Positions 1-11,722 of a stretch of DNA of 64,000 nt are shown here, piece after piece; position 1 is the stretch's first letter, and every line of letters begins with the position of its first letter. The notes beneath the pieces were generated by a model. The model was not told the DNA's origin and did not search any database. It worked only from the letters and a program-made list of their open reading frames with translations. The DNA is from Halomonas shengliensis (GTDB taxonomy: Bacteria > Pseudomonadota > Gammaproteobacteria > Pseudomonadales > Halomonadaceae): the NCBI RefSeq assembly GCF_900104135.1, contig NZ_FNIV01000010.1, positions 1-64,000 of the forward strand. Direction: 5' to 3'. Made by a program: the position numbers and the translations under genes.

Positions 1-264
1 GCCATCGGCGCCTCCCGCGCCGCGGTGGACGCCGGCTTCGTGCCCAACGACATGCAGGTGGGTCAGACCGGCAAGATCGTCGCCCCCGAGCTCTACATCG
101 CCGTGGGCATCTCGGGCGCCATCCAGCACCTGGCGGGTATGAAGGACTCCAAGGTGATCGTCGCCATCAACAAGGACGAGGAGGCGCCGATCTTCCAGGT
201 GGCCGACTATGGCCTGGTCGCGGATCTCTTCGAGGCGCTGCCGGAGCTCGAGCAGAAGCTGTAA
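1..264 (+). CDS. etfA: Electron transfer flavoprotein alpha subunit, C-terminal part (5' end outside window)
   Basis: The open frame runs from the first base to a TAA and gives the last 87 residues of EtfA. The segment [20 protein letters not shown] and the following [20 protein letters not shown] are the conserved FAD-binding part of the ETF alpha C-terminal domain. EtfAB takes electrons from acyl-CoA dehydrogenases (such as the isovaleryl-CoA dehydrogenase encoded later in this window) and passes them to ETF:ubiquinone oxidoreductase. The start and the upstream etfB are outside the window. A hairpin 25 bases after the stop probably ends the transcript. Confidence 0.95.
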   Translation, partial: AIGASRAAVDAGFVPNDMQVGQTGKIVAPELYIAVGISGAIQHLAGMKDSKVIVAINKDEEAPIFQVADYGLVADLFEALPELEQKL

Positions 265-289
265 AGGCGACCTTCCCAGGCGTCGTAAC

Positions 290-319
290 GAAGGCCGGCT
301 CCCTCTGGGGCCGGCCTTC
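290..319 (+). terminator. Hairpin after etfA, probable terminator
   Basis: A perfect 10-bp stem (GAAGGCCGGC and its complement) encloses a 10-base loop, 25 bases after the etfA stop. There is no clean T-run behind it, so termination may be inefficient or Rho-assisted. Confidence 0.55.
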
Positions 320-492
320 TGCGCAATGACCGTTTCAAAGGCTGTGGTTTTAATCGTGTGCAAGTGGCGCCAGGAAGAGATCTTGGGTGGCAGGAGCTGT
401 GGTTGCTTTAGTGAGCCTGCATGACGAACGGCGGTCAAAGCCGCATAATGTCAGGTTTCGTTCGCCCACGCCCAACGCTCCCCCGGTGCCCC

Positions 493-2703
493 ATGGAAAT
501 CAAGGTCAACTATCTCGACAACCTCCGCCTGGAGGCCAAGTTCGACGACTTCACGGTCATCTCCGACCAGCCCATCCGCTACAAGGGCGACGGCTCGGCG
601 CCGGGGCCCTTCGACTACTTCCTGGCCTCCTCGGCGATGTGCGCGGCCTACTTCGTCAAGGTCTACTGCAACGCGCGTGACATCCCCACCGAGAACATCC
701 GGCTGTCGCAGAACAACATCGTCGACCCGGAGAACCGCTACAAGCAGGTGTTCAAGATCCAGGTGGAGCTGCCGGAGGACATCTCCGACAAGGATCGCCA
801 GGGCATCCTGCGCTCCATCGACCGCTGCACCGTGAAGAAGGTGGTGCAGGAAGGCCCCGACTTCGACGTCGAGGTGGTGGAGAACATCGACGAGGACGCC
901 CAGGCGCTGCTGATGGGGGTGCCCAAGGGGGCCGAGCGCGGCGAGGGCACCTGGATCGAGGGCAAGGACCTGCCGCTGGAGCAGACCATCGCCAACATGT
1001 CGGGGATGCTGGCCGAGCTCGGCATGAAGATCGAGATCGCCTCCTGGCGCAACATCGTGCCCCACGTCTGGTCGCTGCACATCCGCGACGCCGCCTCGCC
1101 GATGTGCTTCACCAACGGCAAGGGCGCCACCAAGGAGAGCGCGCTGTGCTCGGCGTTGGGCGAGTTCATCGAGCGCCTCTCCTGCAACTTCTTCTACAAC
1201 GACCAGTTCTTCGGCGAGGCGATCGCCGACGCCGAGTTCGTCCACTACCCGGACGAGAAGTGGTTCCAGCCGGGGCCAGACGACGCCCTCCCCGAGGGGA
1301 TCCTCGACGCCCACACCCGCGAGATCTACGACCCCGAGGGGGAGCTTCGCGGCTCGCACCTGGTCGACACCAACTCCGGCCGGGCGGATCGCGGCATCGT
1401 CTCGCTGCCCTTCGTGCGCCACTCCGACGGCGAGACCGTCTACTTCCCCTCGAACCTGATCGAGAACCTCTACCTCAGCAACGGCATGAGTGCCGGCAAC
1501 ACCCTGGCCGAGGCCAAGGTGCAGTGCCTCTCGGAGATCTTCGAGCGGGCGGTGAAGAAGCAGATCATCGAGCAGGAGCTGGTGCTGCCCGATGTGCCCG
1601 AGGAGGTGCTGGCGCGCTACCCCGAGATCGTCGAGGGCATCGCGGCGCTGGAGGCCCAGGGCTTCCCGGTACTGGTCAAGGATGCCTCGCTCGGCGGCCA
1701 GTTCCCGGTGATGTGCGTCACCCTGATGAACCCCAGGACCGGCGGGGTCTTCGCCTCCTTCGGCGCCCACCCCAGCTTCCATGTGGCCCTGGAGCGCAGC
1801 CTCACCGAGCTGCTCCAGGGGCGCAGCTTCGAGGGGCTCAACGACTTCCCGGCGCCCACCTTCAACTCCCTGGCGGTCACCGAGCCCAACAACTTCGTCG
1901 AGCACTTCATCGACTCCTCCGGGGTGATCTCCTGGCGCTTCTTCAGCGACAGCGCCGACTTCGACTTCTGCGACTGGGACTTCTCCGGCAGCAATGCGCA
2001 GGAGGCCGAGGCCCTGTTCGGCATCCTCGACGAGATGGAGCTGGAGGCCTACGTGATGATCCACGAGGACCTCGGCGCGCCGGTGTGCCGCATCCTGGTG
2101 CCGGGCTTCTCGGAGGTCTACCCGGTGGAGGACCTGGTGTGGGACAACACCAACATGGCGCTGGACTACCGCGAGGAGATCCTCAACCTGCACCGCCTCG
2201 ACGATGACCAACTGGCCGACCTGCTGGAGCGCCTGGAGGAGAGCCAGCTCGACGAGCACATGACCATCATCAGCCTGATCGGCATCGAGTTCGACGAGAA
2301 CACCGAGTGGGGCCAGCTCACCATCCTCGAGCTCAAGCTGCTGATCGGCCTGGCCCTGGGCCGCCACGAGGAGGCCCTGGAGCGGGTCGAGATGTTCCTG
2401 CAGTTCAATGACAACACCGTGGAGCGCAACCTCTTCTACCAGGCGGTGCAGGCGGTGCTGGAGATCGTGCTGGACGACGAGCTCGACCTCGACGACTTCC
2501 GCCGCAACCTCGGGCGCATGTTCGGCGAGGCGACCATCGAGGCGGTGATCGGCTCGGTGCAAGGGAGTGTGCGCTTCCACGGCCTCACGCCCACCGGCAT
2601 GGACCTGGCGGGGCTGGAGAAGCACCAGCGGTTGATCGAGAGCTACAGGAAGCTCCACGCCCACCGCGCCGCCCGGGCCGGGATGGCCGGCACGCGCCCC
2701 TAG
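493..2703 (+). CDS. ycaO: OsmC-YcaO fusion protein (YcaO cyclodehydratase-like, S12 methylthiolation-associated)
   Basis: This 736-residue protein resembles E. coli YcaO with an OsmC-like domain added in front. Residues about 1-155 are the OsmC-like part; from about 180 onward it follows E. coli YcaO closely (VHIRD-type segment, CFTNGKGATKESAL, then ALGEFIERLS). The ATP/Mg-binding glutamates of YcaO enzymes are visible in ALGEFIERLS and in EAKVQCLSEIFERAVK. The C-terminal about 150 residues are helical as in the E. coli protein. E. coli YcaO is linked to RimO-dependent beta-methylthiolation of ribosomal protein S12; the part played by the OsmC domain is not established. The ATG at 493 was chosen because it begins the OsmC domain exactly; an in-frame ATG at 421 would add 24 residues with no domain character. 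It stands alone between etfA and the efflux genes. Confidence 0.88.
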   Translation: MEIKVNYLDNLRLEAKFDDFTVISDQPIRYKGDGSAPGPFDYFLASSAMCAAYFVKVYCNARDIPTENIRLSQNNIVDPENRYKQVFKIQVELPEDISDKDRQGILRSIDRCTVKKVVQEGPDFDVEVVENIDEDAQALLMGVPKGAERGEGTWIEGKDLPLEQTIANMSGMLAELGMKIEIASWRNIVPHVWSLHIRDAASPMCFTNGKGATKESALCSALGEFIERLSCNFFYNDQFFGEAIADAEFVHYPDEKWFQPGPDDALPEGILDAHTREIYDPEGELRGSHLVDTNSGRADRGIVSLPFVRHSDGETVYFPSNLIENLYLSNGMSAGNTLAEAKVQCLSEIFERAVKKQIIEQELVLPDVPEEVLARYPEIVEGIAALEAQGFPVLVKDASLGGQFPVMCVTLMNPRTGGVFASFGAHPSFHVALERSLTELLQGRSFEGLNDFPAPTFNSLAVTEPNNFVEHFIDSSGVISWRFFSDSADFDFCDWDFSGSNAQEAEALFGILDEMELEAYVMIHEDLGAPVCRILVPGFSEVYPVEDLVWDNTNMALDYREEILNLHRLDDDQLADLLERLEESQLDEHMTIISLIGIEFDENTEWGQLTILELKLLIGLALGRHEEALERVEMFLQFNDNTVERNLFYQAVQAVLEIVLDDELDLDDFRRNLGRMFGEATIEAVIGSVQGSVRFHGLTPTGMDLAGLEKHQRLIESYRKLHAHRAARAGMAGTRP

Positions 2704-2923
2704 CCAGGCGTGACCCGGGGGCGGCACGACAGGCGCTCTCCGGGTTGCCGGGAATGCCGGAAGGCGTCTGCGGCCGAATGTCCCGCTGTCGCGAGGGGAA
2801 AGATCGTTTAAAGTGTGCGTTTGAACCCCGGGTGGCACTCCCTGTGGTCGGCCTCGTCCCCTAGGTCGAGCCTTGCTCTGGCGTCCGCACGGGGTAGTGC
2901 CACCGTCGCGACAAGGATGCTCG

Positions 2924-3988
2924 ATGCGCTACCTCCCCTTCTGCTCGCTGTTGATGCTGCTGCTGGTCGGCTGCCAGGAACCGGCCTCCGAGTCCCCGGC
3001 GCAGGCGGACGCCCGCCTGGTCAGGATGGCCCCGCTCACCGCCGATGCCGCCACCACCCTGTCGCTGACCGGGGTGCTGCGCGCCCGCTACGAGACGCCC
3101 CAGGCCTTCGAGGTCGGCGGCCAGATCGCCACGCGTCATGTCGACGCGGGGCAGCGGGTGACCCAGGGCGAGGTACTGTTCACCCTCGACCCCAGCGACC
3201 TGGAGGAATCCCTGGCTGCCGCACGGGCGGAGCTGGCCGCGGCCGAGGCGTCGCTCGAGGTCGCCGAGGCGGAGCTGTCTCGCGCCGAGCGGCTCCTGGC
3301 CAGGGACTACTTCAGCCAGCAGGCGTTCGAGCGTGCCGAGCTCGGCGTGCGCGAGTCGGCTACCCGCCGCGACGCCGCCGCGGCCCGGTTGGCCCAGGCC
3401 CGCAATGCCCTGGAGGATGCCACCCTGCGTGCCGAGGCCGACGGCATCCTGATCGAGGTCAGCGGTGAGCCGGGGCAGGTGGTGGGCGTCGGCCAGGCGG
3501 TCGCCACCCTGGCCCAGGCGGGGCCGCGGGAGGTCGAGGTCCACTTCCCCGCCCGCGTGCGTCCGCCCGAGGCCGGCGAGCTGCTGGCGGGCGAGCGCCG
3601 CCTTCCCCTGAGCCGCCGCGAGGTGGCGGGGGCCGTCGACCCGGCCAGCCGCACCTGGCGCGCGCGCTATCGTCTCGAGGCGCCGCTCGACGAGTACCGG
3701 CTTGGGGATGTGGTCCAGACGCGCTTCACCCTGGAGGAGGCGCCTCCGCAGGCCCGTTTCCGGGTGCCCATCGCGGCCCTGGACGAGCGCGGCGAGGGGC
3801 CAAGGCTGTGGCGGATCGTCGAGGGCGAGGCGCAGCCGCTGCCGGTGACCCTGCATCGCATGACCCGCGAGCACGCCTGGGTCAGCGGCGAGGGGCTTGA
3901 GACGGGCCAGACGGTGATCGGCCTGGGCACCCACCTGCTTACCCCGGGCATGGCGGTGCGGGCGCTGGGCGAGGAGGGCTCGGAGTGA
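2924..3988 (+). CDS. RND efflux periplasmic adaptor lipoprotein (HlyD/AcrA family)
   Basis: The 354-residue product starts with a lipoprotein signal (MRYLPFCSLLMLLLVGC), so it should be anchored by lipid at the cysteine in the lipobox LVGC. Behind it come a split lipoyl/barrel-sandwich domain, an alanine/glutamate-rich alpha-helical hairpin at about residues 85-150 and a beta-barrel, the normal order for membrane fusion proteins that link an RND pump to an outer-membrane channel. The ATG at 2924 follows AAGGA by six bases; an upstream in-frame start would spoil the signal peptide. Its stop overlaps the GTG start of the pump gene (GTGA), so the two are translationally coupled. No outer-membrane factor is encoded nearby, so a TolC-type channel from elsewhere must serve it. 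Substrate unknown. Confidence 0.88.
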   Translation: MRYLPFCSLLMLLLVGCQEPASESPAQADARLVRMAPLTADAATTLSLTGVLRARYETPQAFEVGGQIATRHVDAGQRVTQGEVLFTLDPSDLEESLAAARAELAAAEASLEVAEAELSRAERLLARDYFSQQAFERAELGVRESATRRDAAAARLAQARNALEDATLRAEADGILIEVSGEPGQVVGVGQAVATLAQAGPREVEVHFPARVRPPEAGELLAGERRLPLSRREVAGAVDPASRTWRARYRLEAPLDEYRLGDVVQTRFTLEEAPPQARFRVPIAALDERGEGPRLWRIVEGEAQPLPVTLHRMTREHAWVSGEGLETGQTVIGLGTHLLTPGMAVRALGEEGSE

Positions 3989-6900
3989 GCTTTCCCAACC
4001 TCTCGGCGCTGGCGGTGCGCGAGCGGTCCGTCACCCTGTTCTTCCTGTTGATCTCGCTGTTGGCCGGCCTCTACGCCTTCGCCTCCATGGGGCGGGCGGA
4101 GGACCCGGACTTCACCGTGCGGGTGATGATGGTCTCGGCGGCCTGGCCCGGCGCCTCGCCCAAGGAGATCCAGCAGAGCGTGGTCGACCCGCTGGAGAAG
4201 CGCATCCAGGAGGTCGAGGACCTCTACCGCATCGAGACCACCATCCGTCCCGGGCGCGCCGACCTCAAGGTGGAGTTCGAGGACGACACCGCCGCCGAGG
4301 TCATGGAGCAGCGCTTCTACCAGGTGCGCCGGCGGATGCAGGATGCCGCGCCCCACCTGCCCGAGGGGGTGGTGGGGCCGCTGATCAACGAGGACTTCGG
4401 CGACGTCTACTTCTCGCTGGTCGCCCTGAGCGCACCGGGACTGCCGATGCGCGAGCTGGTCCGCGAGGCGGAGGCGATCCGCGATCGCCTGCAGCGCGTG
4501 GCGGGGGTCAACAAGGCGCAGGTGCTGGGCGAGCGCGAGGAGCGCATGCATCTCGACTTCGACCTGGCCCGGCTGCAGGGCCTGGGCGTCTCCTCCCAGG
4601 CGGTCTTCGAGGCCATCGAGGCGCACAACCGCCTGCTGCCCGCCGGCAGCGTGGACAGCGAGGGGCCGCGCCTCTTCCTGCGGGTCGATCACGACCTCTC
4701 GGAGCCCGAGGCCCTGGCCGAGGTGCCCATCCGCATCGGCGAGCGGCTGGTTCGCCTGGGCGACATCGCCGAGGTCTCCCGTGGCTACGAGGACCCGCCG
4801 AGCTACCTGGTGCGTGCCTTCGGCGAGGAGGCGCTGCTGCTGGGCGTGGTGATGGAGGATGGCGTCAACGGCCTGGCCTTCGGCGAGCGCCTCGACGCCT
4901 TCTGGGCGCAGGAACGCGAGCGCCTGCCGTTGGGCATGTCGCTCGACGTGATGACCAACCAGGCCGACGCCATCGCCGGCGCCGTCAACCTCTTCCAGGT
5001 GAAGTTCCTGGTCGCCGTGGTGGTGGTGATGCTGGTCACCATGCTGGCGGTGGGGCTGCGCGCCGGCATCGTGGTGGGCATCGCCATCCCGGTGACCCTG
5101 GCGCTCACCTTCGTGGCCATGCTGGCCATGGGCATCAACCTCGACCGCATCACCCTCGGCGCGCTGATCATCGCCCTAGGGCTGCTGGTCGACGATGCCA
5201 TCATCGCCATCGAGATGATGATCGTGAAGATGGAGGAGGGCTGGGACCGCCTCGCCGCCGCCTCCCACGCCTGGAAGGTCACCGCGGCACCGATGCTGTT
5301 CGGCACCCTGGTCACGGTGGCCGGCTTCGTGCCCATCGGCTTCGCCCGGTCGGCGGTGGGGGAGTACGCGGGCAACATCTTCTGGGTGCTGGGCATCGCG
5401 CTTACGCTGTCGTGGATCGTGGCCGTGGTGTTCACCCCCTACCTCGGCGTCAAGCTGCTGCCCGAGCAGCAGGCGACCCATGGCCAGCATGAGGCCTACC
5501 AGTCGCGCGGCTATCGGCGCCTGCGCGGGGTGATCCGCACCTGCGTGCGCTTCCGCAAGAGTGTGGTGGCGGTAACGCTGGCGCTGCTGGTGGCCGCCGT
5601 GGCGGGCATGGCCGGGCCGGTGGAGAAGCAGTTCTTCCCCAGCTCCGACCGCCCCGAGGTCCTGGTCAGCGTCTATCACCCCCAGGGCACGGCCATCGGC
5701 GCGACCGACGCTACCACCCGGCGTCTCGAGGCGCTGATCCATGAGGCCGAGGGGGTCGAGTCGCTCTCCGCCTATGTGGGGGCCGGCGCGCCGCGCTTCT
5801 TCATCTCCGCCAACCCCGAGCAACCCAACCCGGCCTTCGCCAAGCTGATCGCCGTGACGCAAGGTGTCGAGTCGCGCGAGCGGCTGATCGAACGGCTCGA
5901 GGCGCGCATCGCGGCCGGCGACTTCCCCGAGGCGCGGGTGCGCGTGGAGCGGCTACTCTACGGTCCGCCCGTGGAGTGGCCGGTCACCATCCGGGTGGTG
6001 GGCGACGATGCCGACCGCCTGCGCCAGATCGGCCATGAGGTGCGCGAGGTGATCGCCGCCAACGAGGCCACCCGGGACCCGCACCTGGAGTGGGACGAGC
6101 GGGCGCCGCGGCTGCACCTGGCGCTCGACCCCCACCGCCTGCGGTTGATCGGCCTGACCCCGGACGAGGTGGCGCGCCAGCTGCAGTTCCAGCTGGATGG
6201 CATCACCATCACCGAGCTTCGCGACGGCATCCGCCTGGTGCCCGCCGTGGGGCGCGGGGCCGCCCGGGACATCGAGGAGGTGCAGAGCCTGGAGGTGGTC
6301 AACCGCGACGGCCGCCGTGTGCCGCTCACCCAGTTGGGGGAGCTGGAGACAGTGTACGAGGAGCCGGTGATCCGGCGGCTCGACCGCGAGCCCTTCCTGG
6401 CCGTCAACGCCGATATCCAGGGCGCCCAGCCCAACGACGTGACCCAGGCGGTATGGGAGGCGCTGGGCGAGGTGCGCGAGAAGCTGCCTGCCGGCTACCG
6501 GCTGGAGATCGGCGGCTCGGTGGAGCAGTCGGACAAGGCCGAGGCCTCGATCCAGGCGCTGCAGCCGCTGATGGTGGTGCTGATGCTGATCTTCATCATG
6601 CTGCAGATGCGCTCCTTCGCCGGCACCTTCATCGTGGTGGCCACCGCCCCGCTGGGGCTGATCGGTGCGGTGGCCGCCCTGCTGCTGTTCCAGCAGCCGT
6701 TCGGCTTCGTGGCCACCCTGGGGCTGATCGGCCTGGCGGGGATCCTGATGCGCAATACCCTGATCCTTACCCAGCAGGTGGCGGACAACGCCAGGGACGG
6801 GATGGCGATGTTCGATGCCGTGGTGGAGGCGGCCGTGCAGCGCGCCCGCCCGGTGATCCTCACCGCCCTGGCGGCGATGCTGGCCTTCATCCCGCTGACC

Positions 6901-7026
6901 CTGGACAGCTTCTGGGGGCCGCTGGCCTATGTGCTGATCGGCGGCGTGGCCGTCGGCACCCTGATCACGCTGCTGTTCGTGCCGGCGCTCTATGCGCTCT
7001 GGTACCGCATCGCACCCCGGGCGTAA
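3985..7026 (+). CDS. RND efflux pump, inner-membrane permease (AcrB/HAE1-like)
   Basis: The 1013-residue protein has the usual length and plan of an RND drug-efflux permease: an N-terminal membrane helix (about residues 10-30), a large periplasmic porter loop, a block of helices from about 335, a second periplasmic loop and a second helix block. The proton-relay aspartate pair lies in GLLVDDAIIAIE in the fourth-helix region. The GTG start overlaps the adaptor's stop. It should form a trimer that exports substrates from the periplasm and inner membrane through the adaptor encoded just upstream. Sequence alone does not give the substrate. Confidence 0.9.
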   Translation: MSFPNLSALAVRERSVTLFFLLISLLAGLYAFASMGRAEDPDFTVRVMMVSAAWPGASPKEIQQSVVDPLEKRIQEVEDLYRIETTIRPGRADLKVEFEDDTAAEVMEQRFYQVRRRMQDAAPHLPEGVVGPLINEDFGDVYFSLVALSAPGLPMRELVREAEAIRDRLQRVAGVNKAQVLGEREERMHLDFDLARLQGLGVSSQAVFEAIEAHNRLLPAGSVDSEGPRLFLRVDHDLSEPEALAEVPIRIGERLVRLGDIAEVSRGYEDPPSYLVRAFGEEALLLGVVMEDGVNGLAFGERLDAFWAQERERLPLGMSLDVMTNQADAIAGAVNLFQVKFLVAVVVVMLVTMLAVGLRAGIVVGIAIPVTLALTFVAMLAMGINLDRITLGALIIALGLLVDDAIIAIEMMIVKMEEGWDRLAAASHAWKVTAAPMLFGTLVTVAGFVPIGFARSAVGEYAGNIFWVLGIALTLSWIVAVVFTPYLGVKLLPEQQATHGQHEAYQSRGYRRLRGVIRTCVRFRKSVVAVTLALLVAAVAGMAGPVEKQFFPSSDRPEVLVSVYHPQGTAIGATDATTRRLEALIHEAEGVESLSAYVGAGAPRFFISANPEQPNPAFAKLIAVTQGVESRERLIERLEARIAAGDFPEARVRVERLLYGPPVEWPVTIRVVGDDADRLRQIGHEVREVIAANEATRDPHLEWDERAPRLHLALDPHRLRLIGLTPDEVARQLQFQLDGITITELRDGIRLVPAVGRGAARDIEEVQSLEVVNRDGRRVPLTQLGELETVYEEPVIRRLDREPFLAVNADIQGAQPNDVTQAVWEALGEVREKLPAGYRLEIGGSVEQSDKAEASIQALQPLMVVLMLIFIMLQMRSFAGTFIVVATAPLGLIGAVAALLLFQQPFGFVATLGLIGLAGILMRNTLILTQQVADNARDGMAMFDAVVEAAVQRARPVILTALAAMLAFIPLTLDSFWGPLAYVLIGGVAVGTLITLLFVPALYALWYRIAPRA

Positions 7027-7074
7027 CCTTGACCTCGGGACCCGTCGCGCTCCCCCCGACAACGGACTGCCGCC

Positions 7075-8985
<1,911 letters not shown>

Positions 8986-8991
<6 letters not shown>

Positions 8992-9456
8992 ACGAGGTGC
9001 CGACCCCTCGTCGCCGTGCGGGTCGGCCTTCTCCAGCGCGGGGAGCACCAGCACCCGGCACGGGGCGTTGACCGCCACATACTCGACGGTGGCGCGGCGC
9101 AGGGGCCAGCGGCCGCTGCTTCCACGGGACACCAGCACCATCAACTCGGCGCCGAGCTGGGCCGCCAGGCCCACCAGCTTCTCGCCGGCGTTGCCCGCCA
9201 CCACATGCAGGCTGGCCTCGCGATCCAGGGGCAGGTACTTGCGCACCAGCAGGTCCAGCGTCTTGTGTACCTCCGCCTCCTTCTCCTCGGGGGCCTCGCC
9301 GGTCACGTGGGGGAAGAAGCCTCCACCGCCGGGGTGGTAGACGCTGGCCAGGTGGAGCTCGCCGTCCTCGGCGAGCATCTCCATGGCGGCGGCGATGGCG
9401 CACTTGCCCTCGCCATCGTCTTCCGGGTCAATGGCGAGCAATAGTTTCCGGTACAT
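8986..9456 (-). CDS. Universal stress protein (UspA/TeaD-like) coupled to BCCT carrier
   Basis: A 156-residue UspA-fold protein. It starts MYRKLLLAIDPEDDGEGKCA, with the acidic residue after the first strand that is typical of the family, and near the C-terminus carries the ATP-binding loop in the form VSRGSSGRW followed by YVAVNAPCRVLVL. The ATG at 9456 has a good AGGAG upstream. Its first 29 bases lie inside the end of the BCCT gene, so translation is coupled. In Halomonas elongata the UspA protein TeaD is encoded with the ectoine transporter TeaABC and regulates it; by analogy this protein may modulate the neighbouring carrier. That is inference from position. Confidence 0.88.
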
Positions 9457-11059
9457 CAGCGGTCTCCTGTGTGGTCGCAGCGGTGCCCTCGACCTCGGGC
9501 AGGGCCCTGCCCTGGACCAGGTCATCCACGCCGTAGCCGCGATAGTCCGCCCGCAGGGTCCTGAACAGCGCGATCGCCATGAAGGCCAGCAGAATGCAGA
9601 ACGGCAGGCCCAGGGCGGTGATCACATTCTGCAGGGCGTCCAGCCCGCCGGCCAGCAGCAGCGTGGCGGCGATGCCTCCCTGGGCGGCGGCCCAGAAGAT
9701 CCGCTGGCGCACCAGGGAGGGCTGGTCGTCGCGCCGGGTCAGCATGTCGATCACCAGGGAGGCGGAGTCCGACGAGGTGGTGAAGAAGATCACGATGATG
9801 GCCACGCTCAGCGCCGAGGCCACACTGGTCAGGGGCAGTCCCTCCAGGAAGGCGAAGATGGCCACCGAGGGATCCTGCTGTACCTGGGCCGCCAGCGCTG
9901 CCTGGCCGCTCATCTCCGCCTGGATGGCGGATAGCCCGAAGATGCCGAACCACACCAGCGTGAAGGCCGTGGGGGCGAACAGCACGCCACCCACGAACTC
10001 GCGAATGGTCCTGCCCCGGGAGATGCGGGCGATGAAGATGCCCACATAGGGCGCCCAGGAGATGGTCCACGCCCAGTAGAACAGGGTCCACTGGCGCTGC
10101 CAGTCGCTCTCCCGGAAGGTTTCCGTCCAGAAGGCTAGCCAGGGCAGGGTGCCGAGGTAGGCGCCCACGCTCTGAACCATGCCCTCGGCGATGAACACCG
10201 TGGGGCCGACCAGCAGCACGAAGCCCAGTAGCAGCATGGCCAGCACGATGTTGACCTGGGAGAGGCGGCGAACGCCCTTGTCCAGCCCCAGGGCCACCGA
10301 GGTGGCGGCGATGCCGGTGATCACGGTGATCAGGGCGAGCTGGACCAGCGCGCTGGAGGGCACGCCGAACAGGTAGCCCAGGCCGCTGTTCAGCTGCAGG
10401 GTGCCCAGCCCCAGCGAGGTGGCGACCCCGAACAGGGTGCCCAGCACCGCGATCACGTCGATCGCCCAGCCCCAGGGGCCGAAGGCCCGCTCGCCCAGGA
10501 TCGGGTAGAAGAGGCTGCTGATGCGCATCGGCAGGCGATGGCGGTAGGCGAAGTAGCCGATCGCCAGGCCGGGCATGGCGAAGATGGTCCAGGTGTGCAG
10601 GCCGAAGTGGTAGAGGGCGATGGTCATGGCATCGCTTGCCGCCTGTTCCGAGCCTGGGGTGACGCCGTCGAAGGGTGGGGCGGCGAAGTGGGAAATCGGC
10701 TCCGCCACGCCCCAGAACATCAGGATGGTGCCGATGCCGGCGGCGAACAGCATGGTGAACCAGGTCAGGTTGGAGTAGTCGGGCCGGCTGTCGTCGGCGC
10801 CCAGGCGGATGTTGCCGTAGCGACTGACGGCGAGCGCCAGCAGGAAGATCAGCAGGGCGCTGACGGCGAGGATGTAGAACCAGCCCAGGTGACCGGCGAC
10901 CCAGCCGGTGAGCAGGCCGAAGCTCTCGGCGACGGCCGCGTCGAAGGGGATCGCGATGGCCACGAAGAGCATCGCGATGCCGGCCGAGGTGAAGAACACA
11001 CCGGGGATGGTCTGGAGCCCGAGCCGACGCTGTAGCCATGTCAGCACACGCGCCTCCAT
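9428..11059 (-). CDS. BCCT-family transporter (betaine/choline/carnitine type)
   Basis: The 543-residue membrane protein has the twelve-helix BCCT plan. The tryptophan-rich helix-8 signature is visible as FYWAWTISWAPYVGIFIAR, and the glycine stretch as AAGIGTILMFWGVAEP. BCCT carriers import quaternary or zwitterionic osmolytes (glycine betaine, choline, carnitine, ectoine) with Na+ or H+; the substrate cannot be fixed here. The C-terminal tail is short, unlike E. coli BetT, so osmosensing by a long tail is unlikely. An in-frame GTG at 11092 would add 11 residues; the ATG at 11059 was preferred, although neither has a strong ribosome-binding site. It overlaps the uspA-like gene downstream. Confidence 0.9.
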   Translation of the reverse strand: MEARVLTWLQRRLGLQTIPGVFFTSAGIAMLFVAIAIPFDAAVAESFGLLTGWVAGHLGWFYILAVSALLIFLLALAVSRYGNIRLGADDSRPDYSNLTWFTMLFAAGIGTILMFWGVAEPISHFAAPPFDGVTPGSEQAASDAMTIALYHFGLHTWTIFAMPGLAIGYFAYRHRLPMRISSLFYPILGERAFGPWGWAIDVIAVLGTLFGVATSLGLGTLQLNSGLGYLFGVPSSALVQLALITVITGIAATSVALGLDKGVRRLSQVNIVLAMLLLGFVLLVGPTVFIAEGMVQSVGAYLGTLPWLAFWTETFRESDWQRQWTLFYWAWTISWAPYVGIFIARISRGRTIREFVGGVLFAPTAFTLVWFGIFGLSAIQAEMSGQAALAAQVQQDPSVAIFAFLEGLPLTSVASALSVAIIVIFFTTSSDSASLVIDMLTRRDDQPSLVRQRIFWAAAQGGIAATLLLAGGLDALQNVITALGLPFCILLAFMAIALFRTLRADYRGYGVDDLVQGRALPEVEGTAATTQETADVPETIARH

Positions 11060-11266
11060 TGCGTTGGTCAATGCCGATGGCGGAGCCTCCACGCTAGCAT
11101 AGGGCGTGAGTCGCTGCAGGCGAGTGCCGCCCAGCCCGGGCCATCGAGGAACGGTCCTACGGCACGCGGGGTTGGACCAGTCGATCCGTGAAGCCCGCCG
11201 CTGCGATGCTGACTACCCTTGTAGAGATAGCAGTGCTCTGTCGCAGCAACGAGAAAGGTGAACGCC

Positions 11267-11722
11267 ATGTCCATGGAGCGAGTGAGACAGCATCTCGATG
11301 AACAGAACATCAAGTATTCCATCCTGCAGCACTCTCCCGCCTATACCGCGCAGGAGGTCGCCGAGTCCGTCCATGTGACCGGCAGGCACTTCGCCAAGTG
11401 CGTGATGGTGAAGATCGACGGACGGCTGGCGCAGGTGGTGCTGCCGGCACCCGATCAGGTGGACCTCACGCGCATGGCGCACTCCGTCGGCGCAACATCC
11501 GTCGAGCTGGCCAGGGAGGAGGAATTCAAGGAGAGTTTCCCGGATTGCGAAGTCGGCGCGATGCCGCCCTTCGGTAACCTTTTCGGGATGGAGGTATTCG
11601 TCTCCCCGCATCTGACCGCCGCCGATCGCATCGCCTTCAATGCCGGCAGCCACACCGACGTCATGCAGCTGTCCTTCGGGGACTTCCAGCGGCTCGTGGA
11701 TCCCATCGAAGTGGCGTTGTGA
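11267..11722 (+). CDS. YbaK/ProX-type aminoacyl-tRNA deacylase domain protein
   Basis: The 151-residue single-domain protein carries the YbaK/EbsC fold. The typical segment HFAKCVMVKIDGRLAQVVLP contains the conserved lysine, and the later GAMPPFGNLFGMEVFVSP is the family's proline/glycine-rich loop. Such proteins hydrolyse mischarged aminoacyl-tRNAs in trans (Ala- or Cys-tRNA-Pro and related species). The ATG at 11267 was chosen because AAAGGTG lies seven bases upstream; a GTG at 11258 is in frame. It is divergent from the BCCT gene and appears monocistronic. The specific tRNA substrate is not known. Confidence 0.85.
   Translation: MSMERVRQHLDEQNIKYSILQHSPAYTAQEVAESVHVTGRHFAKCVMVKIDGRLAQVVLPAPDQVDLTRMAHSVGATSVELAREEEFKESFPDCEVGAMPPFGNLFGMEVFVSPHLTAADRIAFNAGSHTDVMQLSFGDFQRLVDPIEVAL

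Noticed and set aside
451..2838. A 795-codon open frame on the minus strand opposite ycaO
   Set aside because: It is a shadow of the GC-rich ycaO gene: low-complexity His/Leu/Val/Asp composition, no domain, and it covers a well-conserved gene on the other strand.
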